Shown here piece by piece: positions 17,554 through 26,312 of a DNA stretch of 64,000 nucleotides; position 1 is the stretch's first letter; every line of letters starts with the position of its first letter. The position numbers and the translations under genes are program-made. This DNA is from Pseudomonadota bacterium (GTDB lineage Bacteria > Pseudomonadota > Gammaproteobacteria > Burkholderiales > Burkholderiaceae_C), in NCBI GenBank assembly GCA_018241265.1, contig JAFEEF010000064.1, positions 82,503 through 146,502 of the forward strand, in the 5' to 3' direction. The notes beneath the pieces are model-generated. The model was not told where the DNA came from. It saw only the letters and a program-made list of their open reading frames with translations, and ran no database searches.

Positions 17554-19173
17554 TCAGTTTTCAGCCACCCGATACTTCGGGCTGGCATGCCGCGTGGCGT
17601 GCGCCACCGGGCTGCCCGAGGCGACGCGTGCCGGCTTGGCCTTGCGCGGCGGCGCTGCCTTGGCCAGCCGCGTCGGCTTCGTCGCGGCGGCCTTGCCGCC
17701 GAGGTAGACGACGACCGTCTGCCCCGGCTTGAAGCTCGCATTGGTCGCCACGTTGTTCCACTGCGCCAACTGCACCGGGCTCACGCGGTAACGCTTCGCG
17801 AATGACGCGACGCTGTCCTTGCGGCCGGCCTTGAAGCTGTGCTTTTTCAGCGGCGGCAGATCGGGGGCGAGCGCGATCGTGGCGTTGTCGGCGATCTCGC
17901 CGCTCACGTCGGCATGCCGGTTCTCGATGCGCGGCACGAGCAGGGTGGAGCCGGCCTTCACCAGCATGCGCGCCGGTATGCGGTTCACGTCGCGCAGGTC
18001 GGCCTCGGTCATGCCGACCTGCCTGGCCGCTTCGGCCGGGCGCATGGTCTTCGGCGTGACCCATGCGGTCCACGACGCCAGCGGCCCGTGGTGCATGGTC
18101 AGGCGCCTGACGAAGCGATCGGCGTTGTCGTACGGCAGGAGGATCTGCGGCGTGCCGGCGGCGAGGATCACCGGCTTGTTCATCTGCGGGTTGAGCTGCT
18201 TGAACTCGTCGAGCGGCATGGCGGCGAGTTGCGCGGCGAGCGCGACGTCGATGTCGTGATCGATGGGTACGCTCAGGAAGTACGGGTGGTTCGCCACGTC
18301 GGGCAGGGTCAGGCCGAAGTCGCCCGGATGCGAGACGATGTTCTTCACCGCTTGCAGCTTCGGCACGTACGACGTGGTCTCGGCCGGCATCCGCAAGCTG
18401 ACGTAATCGGTCGGCAGGCCGAGCCGCTCGTTCTTCGCGACCGCCTTCGCGACGCTGCCTTCGCCCCAGTTGTAGGCGGCGAGCGCGAGCTGCCAGTCGC
18501 CGAACATGTCGTGCAGCTTCTGCAGGTAGTCGAGCGCGGCGCGGGTCGAGGCCAGCACGTCGCGGCGGTCGTCGCGGAAGATGTTCTGCTTGAGGTCGTA
18601 GTCCTTGCCGGTCGACGGGATGAACTGCCACATGCCCGAGGCCTTCGCGGTCGACAGCGCCTGCGGGTTGAACGCGCTCTCGATGAAGGGCAAGAGCGCC
18701 AGCTCGGTCGGCATCCCGCGCCGCTCGAGCTCGTCGACGATGTAGTACATGTAGCGGCTGCCGCGCTCGGTCATGCGCTGCACGTAGTCGGGCCGCGTCG
18801 CATACCACTGCTCATGCACGTGCACGAGGTCGTTGTCCAGGTCGGGCATCGCGAAGCCCTTGCGCACGCGCGCCCACAGATCGGTCTGCGCCGACTGGTC
18901 GTCGAGATTGACGGGCGCGTCGCGGATCGGATCGACCGGCACCGGCGGCGTCGTGACCTCGATCGGCGCTTCGGGAGCCGGCGCGGCCACGGCAGGTGCG
19001 GCCGGGGCCGGCGTCGGTACCGGAGCGGCGGTCTGCGGATCGGGGAGGGAGGGGGAGTTGCCGGGCTGCTGGGTGGCGCAGCCGGCGAGGAGGAGGAGCG
19101 AGAGCGCGAGGCTGGCGGTCGGTCGCCGTCGCACGTGTGCGGCCGGGGTCGTCATCGGAATGGGGGCTTCCAT
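17554..19173 (-). CDS. mltD: Membrane-bound lytic murein transglycosylase D
   Basis: Peptidoglycan-cleaving lipoprotein. A signal peptide with lipobox (LSLLLLAGCATQQPG) is followed by a Pro/Ala-rich linker, the SLT catalytic domain (LALLPFIESAFNPQALS with the catalytic Glu, then KASGMWQFIPSTGKDYDL and LALAAYNWGEGSV) and LysM-like repeats toward the C-terminus (KHSFKAGRKDSVASFAKRYR). Length is 539 residues. ATG 19173 is used here; ATG 19155 is an in-frame alternative. Directly upstream lies a truncated gloB, matching the E. coli order mltD-gloB-yafS-rnhA. Confidence 0.94.
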   Translation of the reverse strand: MEAPIPMTTPAAHVRRRPTASLALSLLLLAGCATQQPGNSPSLPDPQTAAPVPTPAPAAPAVAAPAPEAPIEVTTPPVPVDPIRDAPVNLDDQSAQTDLWARVRKGFAMPDLDNDLVHVHEQWYATRPDYVQRMTERGSRYMYYIVDELERRGMPTELALLPFIESAFNPQALSTAKASGMWQFIPSTGKDYDLKQNIFRDDRRDVLASTRAALDYLQKLHDMFGDWQLALAAYNWGEGSVAKAVAKNERLGLPTDYVSLRMPAETTSYVPKLQAVKNIVSHPGDFGLTLPDVANHPYFLSVPIDHDIDVALAAQLAAMPLDEFKQLNPQMNKPVILAAGTPQILLPYDNADRFVRRLTMHHGPLASWTAWVTPKTMRPAEAARQVGMTEADLRDVNRIPARMLVKAGSTLLVPRIENRHADVSGEIADNATIALAPDLPPLKKHSFKAGRKDSVASFAKRYRVSPVQLAQWNNVATNASFKPGQTVVVYLGGKAAATKPTRLAKAAPPRKAKPARVASGSPVAHATRHASPKYRVAEN

Positions 19174-19367
19174 GGTCGAAGTGCACGCAGCAGCGCGGCC
19201 GCGGGCCGGTGGTGCGTCACTAGAATGGATCGGAGCGCGTGGCGCCCTGCGGCGAGCGCTGCGGGCAGCAGTGCCTCAACCCTCGGATCGGCCGCGATGG
19301 CGCGGCGTCCATCGTCGAGGATCCGGATGCGGTAGTCGCCGAAGGCGGGCAGGGCGGTCAGGTTCAT
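19152..19367 (-). pseudogene. gloB: Truncated gloB (hydroxyacylglutathione hydrolase) remnant
   Basis: The 71-codon frame begins MNLTALPAFGDYRIRILDDG and continues to SILVTHHRPAAALLRAL, which is recognisably the N-terminal 55 residues or so of glyoxalase II. Similarity stops at the THHHxDH metal motif, here THHRPAAAL, so no metal site can form; the remaining 190 residues or so of a normal enzyme are absent. Position and orientation between mltD and a yafS-like gene are exactly those of gloB in other proteobacteria. The start overlaps the divergent methyltransferase ATG. A 3' deletion that joined the remnant to mltD is the simplest explanation. Confidence 0.75.
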
Positions 19368-20250
19368 GGCAAGAGGCAGCGGGATTATAGGTTTGGCGCA
19401 GTGGTTGAAAACCCCGCCCGGCCGCTATCTGCTCGAATGGGAGCAGCGCCATCTGGACACCGCGGTGGCCGACATCTTCGGCTTCCATGCGCTGCAGCTC
19501 GGCTGGCCCGAGCTCGATGCGCTGCGGGCCAACCGCATGCCGCACCGCTGGATCGGCGTCGAGCGCAGCGTGCCGGACGATGAAGCGCCTGCCGCGGATG
19601 CCGTCGTGGCCGTTCCCGAGGCCGAGCCTGCTGCGACACGCCCCGGCGCCGAGCCGCGCCCGCGCCCGGCGATCGCGCTGCTATGCGACTTCGATGCGCT
19701 GCCGTTCGATGCCAACAGCCTCGACCTCGTCGTGCTGCCCCATGCCCTCGAGCTCGCGCGCGATCCGCACCTGGCGCTGCGCGAGGTCGAGCGGGTGCTG
19801 GTGCCCGAAGGGCGCGTCGTCATCGTCGGCTTCAATCCGGCGAGCCTGTGGGGCTTGCGCCAGCGCCTCGGCGAGCTGCGGCGCGGCGTCGACGGCGGCG
19901 CGGCGAGGCCGCTGTTCGTTTCCGATGCGGGCGACTTCCTCGGCTACCGGCGGCTGCGCGACTGGCTGAAGCTGCTGAGCTTCGAGATCGAGGCCGGCCG
20001 ATTCGGCTGCTACCGGCCGCCGGTCGCGGCCGAGACCTGGCTGCAGCGCTACGCCTGGATCGAGTCGGTGGGCGAGCGCTGGTGGCCGGTGTTCGGCGCG
20101 GTGTACTTCGTCGTCGCGGTCAAGCGGGTGCGCGGCATGCGGCTGGTCGGCATGGCCAGGAAGCCGCAGGCGGTGCGCAACGCGGCGCCCGCGCCGGCGG
20201 TGGCCGTGCACCACCACGACAAGGGCGGCGGCCGCAAGCCCGGCGCGTGA
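19366..20250 (+). CDS. YafS-like SAM-dependent methyltransferase
   Basis: Class I methyltransferase-like protein of 294 residues. Recognisable parts are LAQWLKTPPGRYLLEWEQ at the N-terminus, CDFDALPFDANSLDLVVLPH (motif II region), and REVERVLVPEGRVVIVGFNP. The usual glycine-rich SAM motif I is not obvious; an Ala/Pro/Glu-rich stretch occupies residues about 65-100. It corresponds by position to yafS of E. coli, beside gloB and rnhA. Its substrate is unknown. The ATG at 19366 overlaps the gloB remnant start on the other strand (CATG). The rnhA gene follows 40 bases later. Confidence 0.8.
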   Translation: MARGSGIIGLAQWLKTPPGRYLLEWEQRHLDTAVADIFGFHALQLGWPELDALRANRMPHRWIGVERSVPDDEAPAADAVVAVPEAEPAATRPGAEPRPRPAIALLCDFDALPFDANSLDLVVLPHALELARDPHLALREVERVLVPEGRVVIVGFNPASLWGLRQRLGELRRGVDGGAARPLFVSDAGDFLGYRRLRDWLKLLSFEIEAGRFGCYRPPVAAETWLQRYAWIESVGERWWPVFGAVYFVVAVKRVRGMRLVGMARKPQAVRNAAPAPAVAVHHHDKGGGRKPGA

Positions 20251-20290
20251 TAGCCTTCGCCGCCCTGCGACTCGGACTCCGGCTACGAAC

Positions 20291-20752
20291 ATGTGGATCG
20301 CCTATACCGACGGTGCCTGCGCACCCAGCAACCCCGGGCCTTCCGGCTGGGGCGTGGTGCTCATCGCGCCCGACAGCGGCGCGATCAGCGAGTACTACGG
20401 CTACATCGGGCCGGGCACCAACCAGATCGCCGAGCTGACCGCGGCGATCGAAGGCCTGCAGCGCGTGCCGCCGGGCGAAAGCGTCGAATTGGTGTCGGAC
20501 AGCCAGTACGTGCTGAAGGGCCTGACCGAATGGCGCGCCGGCTGGGAGCGCAAGGGCTACAAGAACTCGAAGGGCGAGCAGGTGGCCAACCTCGGGCTCT
20601 GGAAGAAGCTCTACGCGCTCGCCGACCTGCGCCGCGTACGCACGCGTTGGGTGCGCGGCCACAACGGCGACCTGCACAACGAGCGCGCCGATGCGCTGGC
20701 CAATACCGCGCTGCGGCTGAAGTCCGGCAGCGCCGCGGCGCTGGCGGGCTGA
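20291..20752 (+). CDS. rnhA: Ribonuclease HI
   Basis: Degrades RNA in RNA-DNA hybrids. The 153-residue protein has all four acidic catalytic positions: IAYTDGAC, NQIAELTAAIEGL, LVSDSQYVLKGL and HNERADALAN, plus the basic handle RAGWERKGYKNSKGEQV. Full family length. In many Burkholderiales dnaQ follows rnhA; here a convergent msrA follows instead. Confidence 0.97.
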   Translation: MWIAYTDGACAPSNPGPSGWGVVLIAPDSGAISEYYGYIGPGTNQIAELTAAIEGLQRVPPGESVELVSDSQYVLKGLTEWRAGWERKGYKNSKGEQVANLGLWKKLYALADLRRVRTRWVRGHNGDLHNERADALANTALRLKSGSAAALAG

Positions 20753-20756
20753 TCGT

Positions 20757-21497
<741 letters not shown>

Positions 21498-21642
21498 CAC
21501 GGTGTCCTTCAGCGAGGTTGGCGATGCATCGACGTCGATGCGAGTGTCGCCGATACCGCATGGTCGGATGAGGCCGATGGCTTCTTACAGCCGCCGTGCC
21601 CCGCTGCCGGGCCGCGCGGCGACGCCTCGCCGAGCCGGGGTC

Positions 21643-22809
21643 TCAGCCCAGCGCTCGCTCGACCTCGCCCAGGTGCAGCCGCGCCAGCGCGAGGTTGGTG
21701 CGCTGCTTGTCGAGCAGGGCCAGCACGAAGACCCCGGGATGGCGCGCCGGGGCGCGCAGGATCTGCAGCCGGTTGCCGGCGCTGGTGATGACCTCGTCGA
21801 CCTGATCCGCCAGGCCGGTCTGGCGCGCGGTCTGGCGATGCAGCCGCAGCAACTGCGCGCCGCCGGCCGCTGCGCGCTCGATGTCGATCGGCTGATCCTC
21901 GCGCACCTCGCGCGCCAGCGCCTGGCCGTTCGACGCATCGACGATCGTGCACCCGAGCAATCCGTCGAGCGTCAGCAGCGTCGCCAGCGCCTGGCGGGCG
22001 CGCTGCGGGTCGAGCGTCGACGCGGCGGAAGCGACCGCGTCGTCCGATGCCGAGTCGGCGTCGGGCTCGGCGCGCGCCTGCGTCCACTGGTCGAGCATCG
22101 CATTCCAGACCGACGACGCGCTCGTCATCGATTCGCTCAGCACGCGCACCGCCAGATGCGACGGCCAGCCGATGGCGTGGACCTTGTTGGTGATCCACAC
22201 CGCGTTGGGCGGCAGCATGAACAGCAGGTGGCGGCAGCGCCAGGTCGGCAGCGACGCCGCCGCGCGCAGCGCCAGCAACAGCGCGTCGATCGCGTGCGGC
22301 TGCATCGGGCCGACGACGACCGTCGTCATCTGGCTGCGCTCCATCAGCGCGACCGGAATCTCGGCGTTCTCGGCGCCCGGTGCACGCACGTCGGCGTGGT
22401 AGATGCGCAGCGCGTCGTCGTGCCGGCGCACCAGCGTCGTGCGCTCGATCAGCGCGAGCGTGCGCAAGGTGCCGTGCTCGCGCAGGTGCAGCCGCTCGAT
22501 CGGCCGGCCGCTCGCGTCCGACAGCGCCTTGATGACGGCCGACGCCCACACGCCGGTCGGGTCGAGCAGGGTGATCAGCGACGACGCGGTGTCGAGGTCG
22601 GCGCGCGTGGCCGCGAAGTGATCGCGGATCGCCTGCGCAGGCGAGCCGGAGACGACCAGATCGTGCGAATGCCGGTCGACCATCCGGCCCTGCGCGTTCA
22701 CTTCGGTCGCCACCGATTCCAGGATCGCGGTGGCGGCGAACCCGTTGTCGCCCTGTCCAGGCCCGCGCACGCCGAACGCGGACAGGTCACCAAACAACGA
22801 TGTGAGCAC
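21643..22809 (-). CDS. Unknown protein with C-terminal roadblock-like domain
   Basis: A 388-residue soluble protein with no confidently recognised family in its N-terminal 280 residues. The last 105 residues (LLTLDGLLGCTIVDASNGQA, then AAGGAQLLRLHRQTARQTGL and ILRAPARHPGVFVLALLDK) resemble a roadblock/LC7-type fold, used in bacteria as small regulators of GTPases or polarity. GTG start at 22809 with a GGGAG site. It is isolated between msrA and the catabolic operon and may be a separate transcription unit. Function is unknown. Confidence 0.7.
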   Translation of the reverse strand: MLTSLFGDLSAFGVRGPGQGDNGFAATAILESVATEVNAQGRMVDRHSHDLVVSGSPAQAIRDHFAATRADLDTASSLITLLDPTGVWASAVIKALSDASGRPIERLHLREHGTLRTLALIERTTLVRRHDDALRIYHADVRAPGAENAEIPVALMERSQMTTVVVGPMQPHAIDALLLALRAAASLPTWRCRHLLFMLPPNAVWITNKVHAIGWPSHLAVRVLSESMTSASSVWNAMLDQWTQARAEPDADSASDDAVASAASTLDPQRARQALATLLTLDGLLGCTIVDASNGQALAREVREDQPIDIERAAAGGAQLLRLHRQTARQTGLADQVDEVITSAGNRLQILRAPARHPGVFVLALLDKQRTNLALARLHLGEVERALG

Positions 22810-22932
22810 GAAATCTCCCGCCGGGACGACCGCGGCTGCGCGACCGGCAACCGTCTTGACCCTGGCAGTCTAAGGGGAATCGCCGCCCCTCGCCATCCCC
22901 CGGGCGAGCGCGACGGCCCGCGGTCAGGATCG

Positions 22933-23802
22933 TTAGACGGCAGAGCGGTGGCGCGCGATGCAGGTGTCGAGCACGACGCCGCCCGGCCGCTGCCACCAGT
23001 CGAGGCTCGAGAAGATCTCGACTTCGCTGTAGCCGTCGTAGCCGGCAGCTTCGACCCAGCCGCGGATCTTCCGCAGGTCGATCACGCCGTCGCCCATCAT
23101 GCCGCGGTCGTTCAACAGGTCGCGCGTCGGTACGAGCCAGTCGCAGACGTGGAAGGCGAGCAAGCGGTCGCGGCCGGCGCGTGCGATCTGCGCTTCGAGC
23201 TTCGGATCCCACCAGACGTGGTAGACGTCGACCGCCACGCCCAGGCTGCCGCTGCGTCGAGGGTCGAGCGCATCGCACAGGTCGAGCGCCTGCTCGAGCG
23301 TGTTGATGCAGGCGCGGTCGGCGGCGTACATCGGATGCAGCGGCTCGATCGCGAGCGGCATGCCGGCGGCGCGCGCATGCTCCAGCGTTGCGGCGATGCC
23401 GTCGTGCACGTCGCGCCGCGCGGCCGCGATGTCCTTGTGCTCGGGCTTGCCGTTCGACGCGCCGGGCAGGCCGCCGACGACGAGCACGAGGCACGGCGCG
23501 GCCAGCGTCTTCGCATCGTCGATCGCGCGGCGGTTGTCGTCGAGCGCGGCCCGCCGGCCTTCCGGCGTCGATGCCGGAAACATGCCGCCGCGGCAATAGC
23601 CCGACAGCTCGACGCCGGTGGCGCGCAGGCGCTCGGCGACGCGCCCGATGCCGACCTGCGCCACCTGATCGCGCCACGGCGAGATCGCGCGGATGCCGCG
23701 CGCCGCGCATTCGTCGATGATGCGATCGAGCGGCCACTGCGCCCGCACCGTCGCCGTGTTGATCGACAGCCAGCGGTGGTCGCGCGAGAAGTCGCGCGTC
23801 AT
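22933..23802 (-). CDS. Sugar phosphate isomerase/epimerase (TIM barrel)
   Basis: Xylose isomerase-like TIM barrel of about 289 residues. Typical segments are LSINTATVRAQWPLDRIIDE, ELSGYCRGGMFPAS, VVGGLPGAS, PLAIEPLHPMYAADRACINT, VAVDVYHVWWDP, LLAFHVCDW and GYSEVEIFSS, giving the metal-binding Glu/Asp/His/Glu pattern of this family. The start is the ATG at 23802 (MTRDFSRDHR), where similarity begins. It is the last gene of the TetR-headed operon, separated from the DUF993 gene by a structured 114-base gap, so its expression may differ from the upstream genes. Substrate unknown. Confidence 0.85.
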   Translation of the reverse strand: MTRDFSRDHRWLSINTATVRAQWPLDRIIDECAARGIRAISPWRDQVAQVGIGRVAERLRATGVELSGYCRGGMFPASTPEGRRAALDDNRRAIDDAKTLAAPCLVLVVGGLPGASNGKPEHKDIAAARRDVHDGIAATLEHARAAGMPLAIEPLHPMYAADRACINTLEQALDLCDALDPRRSGSLGVAVDVYHVWWDPKLEAQIARAGRDRLLAFHVCDWLVPTRDLLNDRGMMGDGVIDLRKIRGWVEAAGYDGYSEVEIFSSLDWWQRPGGVVLDTCIARHRSAV

Positions 23803-23820
23803 GCGCTGCTGCCCACGGTC

Positions 23821-23925
23821 AGAACCTGTGAGCAAATTGCTCGACTTGGCAAGCTGGGCAGGTTCTGAGCGAGTCGCCTGCGCTGCGCAATTTCATAGGC
23901 GCCTCGCTCCGGCGACTCAGTCGCC
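23821..23925. repeat. Palindrome-rich intergenic element
   Basis: Within about 100 bases there are three inverted pairs: AGAACCTG (23821-23828) with CAGGTTCT (23859-23866), GAGTCGCC (23871-23878) with GGCGACTC (23911-23918), and a near-perfect palindrome GGCGACTCAGTCGCC (23911-23925) that overlaps the stop of the DUF993 gene. This could be a REP-like mobile palindrome or an mRNA-stabilising or attenuating structure inside the operon. No second copy was noticed in the window. Confidence 0.5.
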
Positions 23926-25110
23926 GATGCCGTGCAGCGCCAGCAGCGACCGCATCCGCCCGACCGCGACATCCGGCCGTTCGATCAGCCCGGCCGCATC
24001 GGCGAGCCGGAACAGCTCGGCCAGATGCGCCAGCGAACGCGCGCTCTGCTGCCCGCCGACCATCGTGAAATGGCTCTGATGGCCGTTGATCCACGCCATG
24101 AAGACGACGCCGGTCTTGTAGTAGCGCGTCGGCGCCTGGAAGATGTGGCGCGACACCGGCACCGTCGGCGCGAGGATCGCGTGGAAGCGCGCCTCGTCTC
24201 CCGCCGCCAGCGCGGCCAGCGCGGCGCTCGCGGCCGGCGCGATCGCGTCGAAGATGCCGAGCAGCGCATCGCTGTGGCGCTGGTTCGGCTGGCTGCCGAT
24301 GCCGTCGCCGGCGATCAGCTCGGCATAGTTGAAGTCGTCGCCGGTGTACATCCGCACGTTGGGCGGCAGGCGGCGCCGCATCTCGATCTCGCGGTCCTTG
24401 TCGAGCAGCGAGATCTTGATGCCGTCGACCTTCGCGGCGTTCGCCTCGATCACCGCCAGCGCAGTGTCCATCGCACGGCTCAGGTCGGCGCTGCCCCAGT
24501 AGCCGGCGAGCGCCGGATCGAACATGTCGCCCAGCCAGTGCAGGATCACCGGCTGCCTGGCCTGACGCAGCACGCGATCGTAGACGCGCTCGTAGTCGGC
24601 CGGGCTCCGCGCGACGCGCGCGAGCGCGCGGCTCGCCATCACGATGAGGCGGCCGCCGAGCTTCTCGATCGCAGCCATCTGCTCTTCATAGGCGCGGATC
24701 ACGTCGTCGACGCTTTTCGCGGCATCGGGCGCCAGATGATCGGTGCCACTGCCCGACGCGATGCGCGCGCCGGGCACGTCGCGCGCGGCATCGAGCGAGC
24801 GGCGGATCAGCTCGAGCGAGGTCGCCCAGTCGAGACCCATGCCGCGTTGTGCGGTGTCCATCGCCTCGGCCACGCCGAGGCCGAGCGACCAGAGGCGCTG
24901 GCGGTAGGCGATCGTCGCGTCCCAGTCGATCGCGGCACCGAGCCAGGGGTCGATCGCGGCACGCGGATCGGACACGACGTGCGCGGCCGAATAGGCGATG
25001 CGGTTGAAGCGCGTGCCGCGCGGCGCGGTCGCGATCGCGGCCTGCTCGCGCAAGGTGTAGCGCTCGATGCGGCTGCCGTCGGCACTCGGCAGGTCGAGGT
25101 TCAGGCTCAT
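23917..25110 (-). CDS. DUF993 family protein (dihydrodipicolinate synthase-like barrel)
   Basis: A 397-residue protein matching the DUF993 pattern: GTRFNRIAYSAAHVV, GLDWATSLELIRRS, MASRALARVARSPADY, VILHWLGDMFDPALAGYWG, VDGIKISLLDKDREIEMRRR and YTGDDFNYAELIAGD. The family is a TIM barrel related to dihydrodipicolinate synthase and aldolases, with a plausible Schiff-base lysine in GIKISLLD. The ATG at 25110 is preceded by AAAGGA at eight bases. It is 13 bases from the Gfo/Idh/MocA gene and belongs to the same operon. Physiological substrate unknown. Confidence 0.8.
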   Translation of the reverse strand: MSLNLDLPSADGSRIERYTLREQAAIATAPRGTRFNRIAYSAAHVVSDPRAAIDPWLGAAIDWDATIAYRQRLWSLGLGVAEAMDTAQRGMGLDWATSLELIRRSLDAARDVPGARIASGSGTDHLAPDAAKSVDDVIRAYEEQMAAIEKLGGRLIVMASRALARVARSPADYERVYDRVLRQARQPVILHWLGDMFDPALAGYWGSADLSRAMDTALAVIEANAAKVDGIKISLLDKDREIEMRRRLPPNVRMYTGDDFNYAELIAGDGIGSQPNQRHSDALLGIFDAIAPAASAALAALAAGDEARFHAILAPTVPVSRHIFQAPTRYYKTGVVFMAWINGHQSHFTMVGGQQSARSLAHLAELFRLADAAGLIERPDVAVGRMRSLLALHGIGD

Positions 25111-25123
25111 CGGCACGGTCCTT

Positions 25124-26299
25124 TCAGATGTCCAGGGCAGGCACGTCGACCCAGCGACGTTGGTGCCAGCTTTGCAGCGCTGCTTCGACCAGTTGCACGC
25201 CCTTGGCGCCTTCCGGCAGGCTCCACTGGAACGGCGCGTCCTCGGCGACGTGGCGGATGAAGTGCTCCCACTGGACCTTGAACGCGTTGTCGTAGACCAT
25301 GGTGTCGGGCACTTCCTGCCATTGGTCGTGGAAGTTCATCGGCTGCTCGACGTCGGGGTTCCACACCGGCCGCGGCGTCGTCACGCGCGACTGCACGCGG
25401 CAGCTCGTCAGCCCGGCGACCGCCGAGCCGTGCGTGCCGTCGACCTGGAAGGTCACCAAGTCGTCGCGCCGCACGCGCGTCGCCCAGCTCATCGTCAGTT
25501 GCGCGACCACCGGCTCGCCGTCGAAGCCATCGAGCTCGACGGTCGCATAGGCGGCGTCGTCGGCGGTCGCGGCATAGCGCCGCCCGCTTTCGTCCCAGCG
25601 CTCGGGGAGGTGCGTCACGCCGAGGCAGGACACCGATCGCACGCGCCCGAACAGGTTGTCGAGCACATAGCGCCAGTGGCACATCATGTCGAGGATCATG
25701 CCGCCGCCATCCTCGGCGCGGTAGTTCCACGACGGCCGCTGGATCGGCTGCAGGTCGCCTTCGAAGACCCAGTAGCCGAAGTCGAGCTTCACGCTCAGCA
25801 TGCGGCCGAAGAAGCCGGCGCGGCGCAGCAGGTCGAGCTTGCGCAGCCCGGGCAGGAAGAGCTTGTCCTGCACCGCGCCGTGCTTCAGGCCGCGCGTGCG
25901 GTGCGCGTCTTCGGCCAGCCGCGCGATCTCGATGGCTTCGTTCAGGTTGGTCGCGATCGGCTTCTCGCAATAGACGTGCTTGCCGGCGCGGATCGCCTGC
26001 GCCAGCAACTGCGGCCGCATCGGCGTCGTGCCGGCATCGAAGAACACCGTGTCGTCCGGATCGGCGAGCGCGGCCGCGAGGTCGGTGGTCCAGCGCGCGA
26101 TGCCGTGGTCGCGCGCCAGTGCGGCGACCTTGTCGGCGTTGCGGCCGACCAGGATTGGATCGGGCATCACGCGGTCGCCGTTCGCGAGCAGCACGCCGCC
26201 TTGCTGGCGGATCGCCGCGATCGAGCGCGCGAGGTGCTGGTTCGTGCCCATGCGGCCGGTGACGCCGTGCATGATGAGGCCGAGTCGTTGGGTGCCCAT
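25124..26299 (-). CDS. Gfo/Idh/MocA family NAD(P)-dependent oxidoreductase
   Basis: Sugar or polyol dehydrogenase-type enzyme of 391 residues. The N-terminal Rossmann motif reads LIMHGVTGRMGTNQHL, and the family signature EKP occurs in HVYCEKPIATNLNEA. The C-terminal domain contains AEDGGGMILDMMCHWRYVLD, with residues typical of the substrate site. The start is the ATG at 26299 (MGTQRLGL); an upstream in-frame extension overlaps the enolase gene and has no family similarity. It lies 13 bases from each neighbour. Such enzymes often work with TIM-barrel isomerases, which fits this operon. Confidence 0.87.
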   Translation of the reverse strand: MGTQRLGLIMHGVTGRMGTNQHLARSIAAIRQQGGVLLANGDRVMPDPILVGRNADKVAALARDHGIARWTTDLAAALADPDDTVFFDAGTTPMRPQLLAQAIRAGKHVYCEKPIATNLNEAIEIARLAEDAHRTRGLKHGAVQDKLFLPGLRKLDLLRRAGFFGRMLSVKLDFGYWVFEGDLQPIQRPSWNYRAEDGGGMILDMMCHWRYVLDNLFGRVRSVSCLGVTHLPERWDESGRRYAATADDAAYATVELDGFDGEPVVAQLTMSWATRVRRDDLVTFQVDGTHGSAVAGLTSCRVQSRVTTPRPVWNPDVEQPMNFHDQWQEVPDTMVYDNAFKVQWEHFIRHVAEDAPFQWSLPEGAKGVQLVEAALQSWHQRRWVDVPALDI

Positions 26300-26312
26300 G
26301 GCGGTGCCTCCT

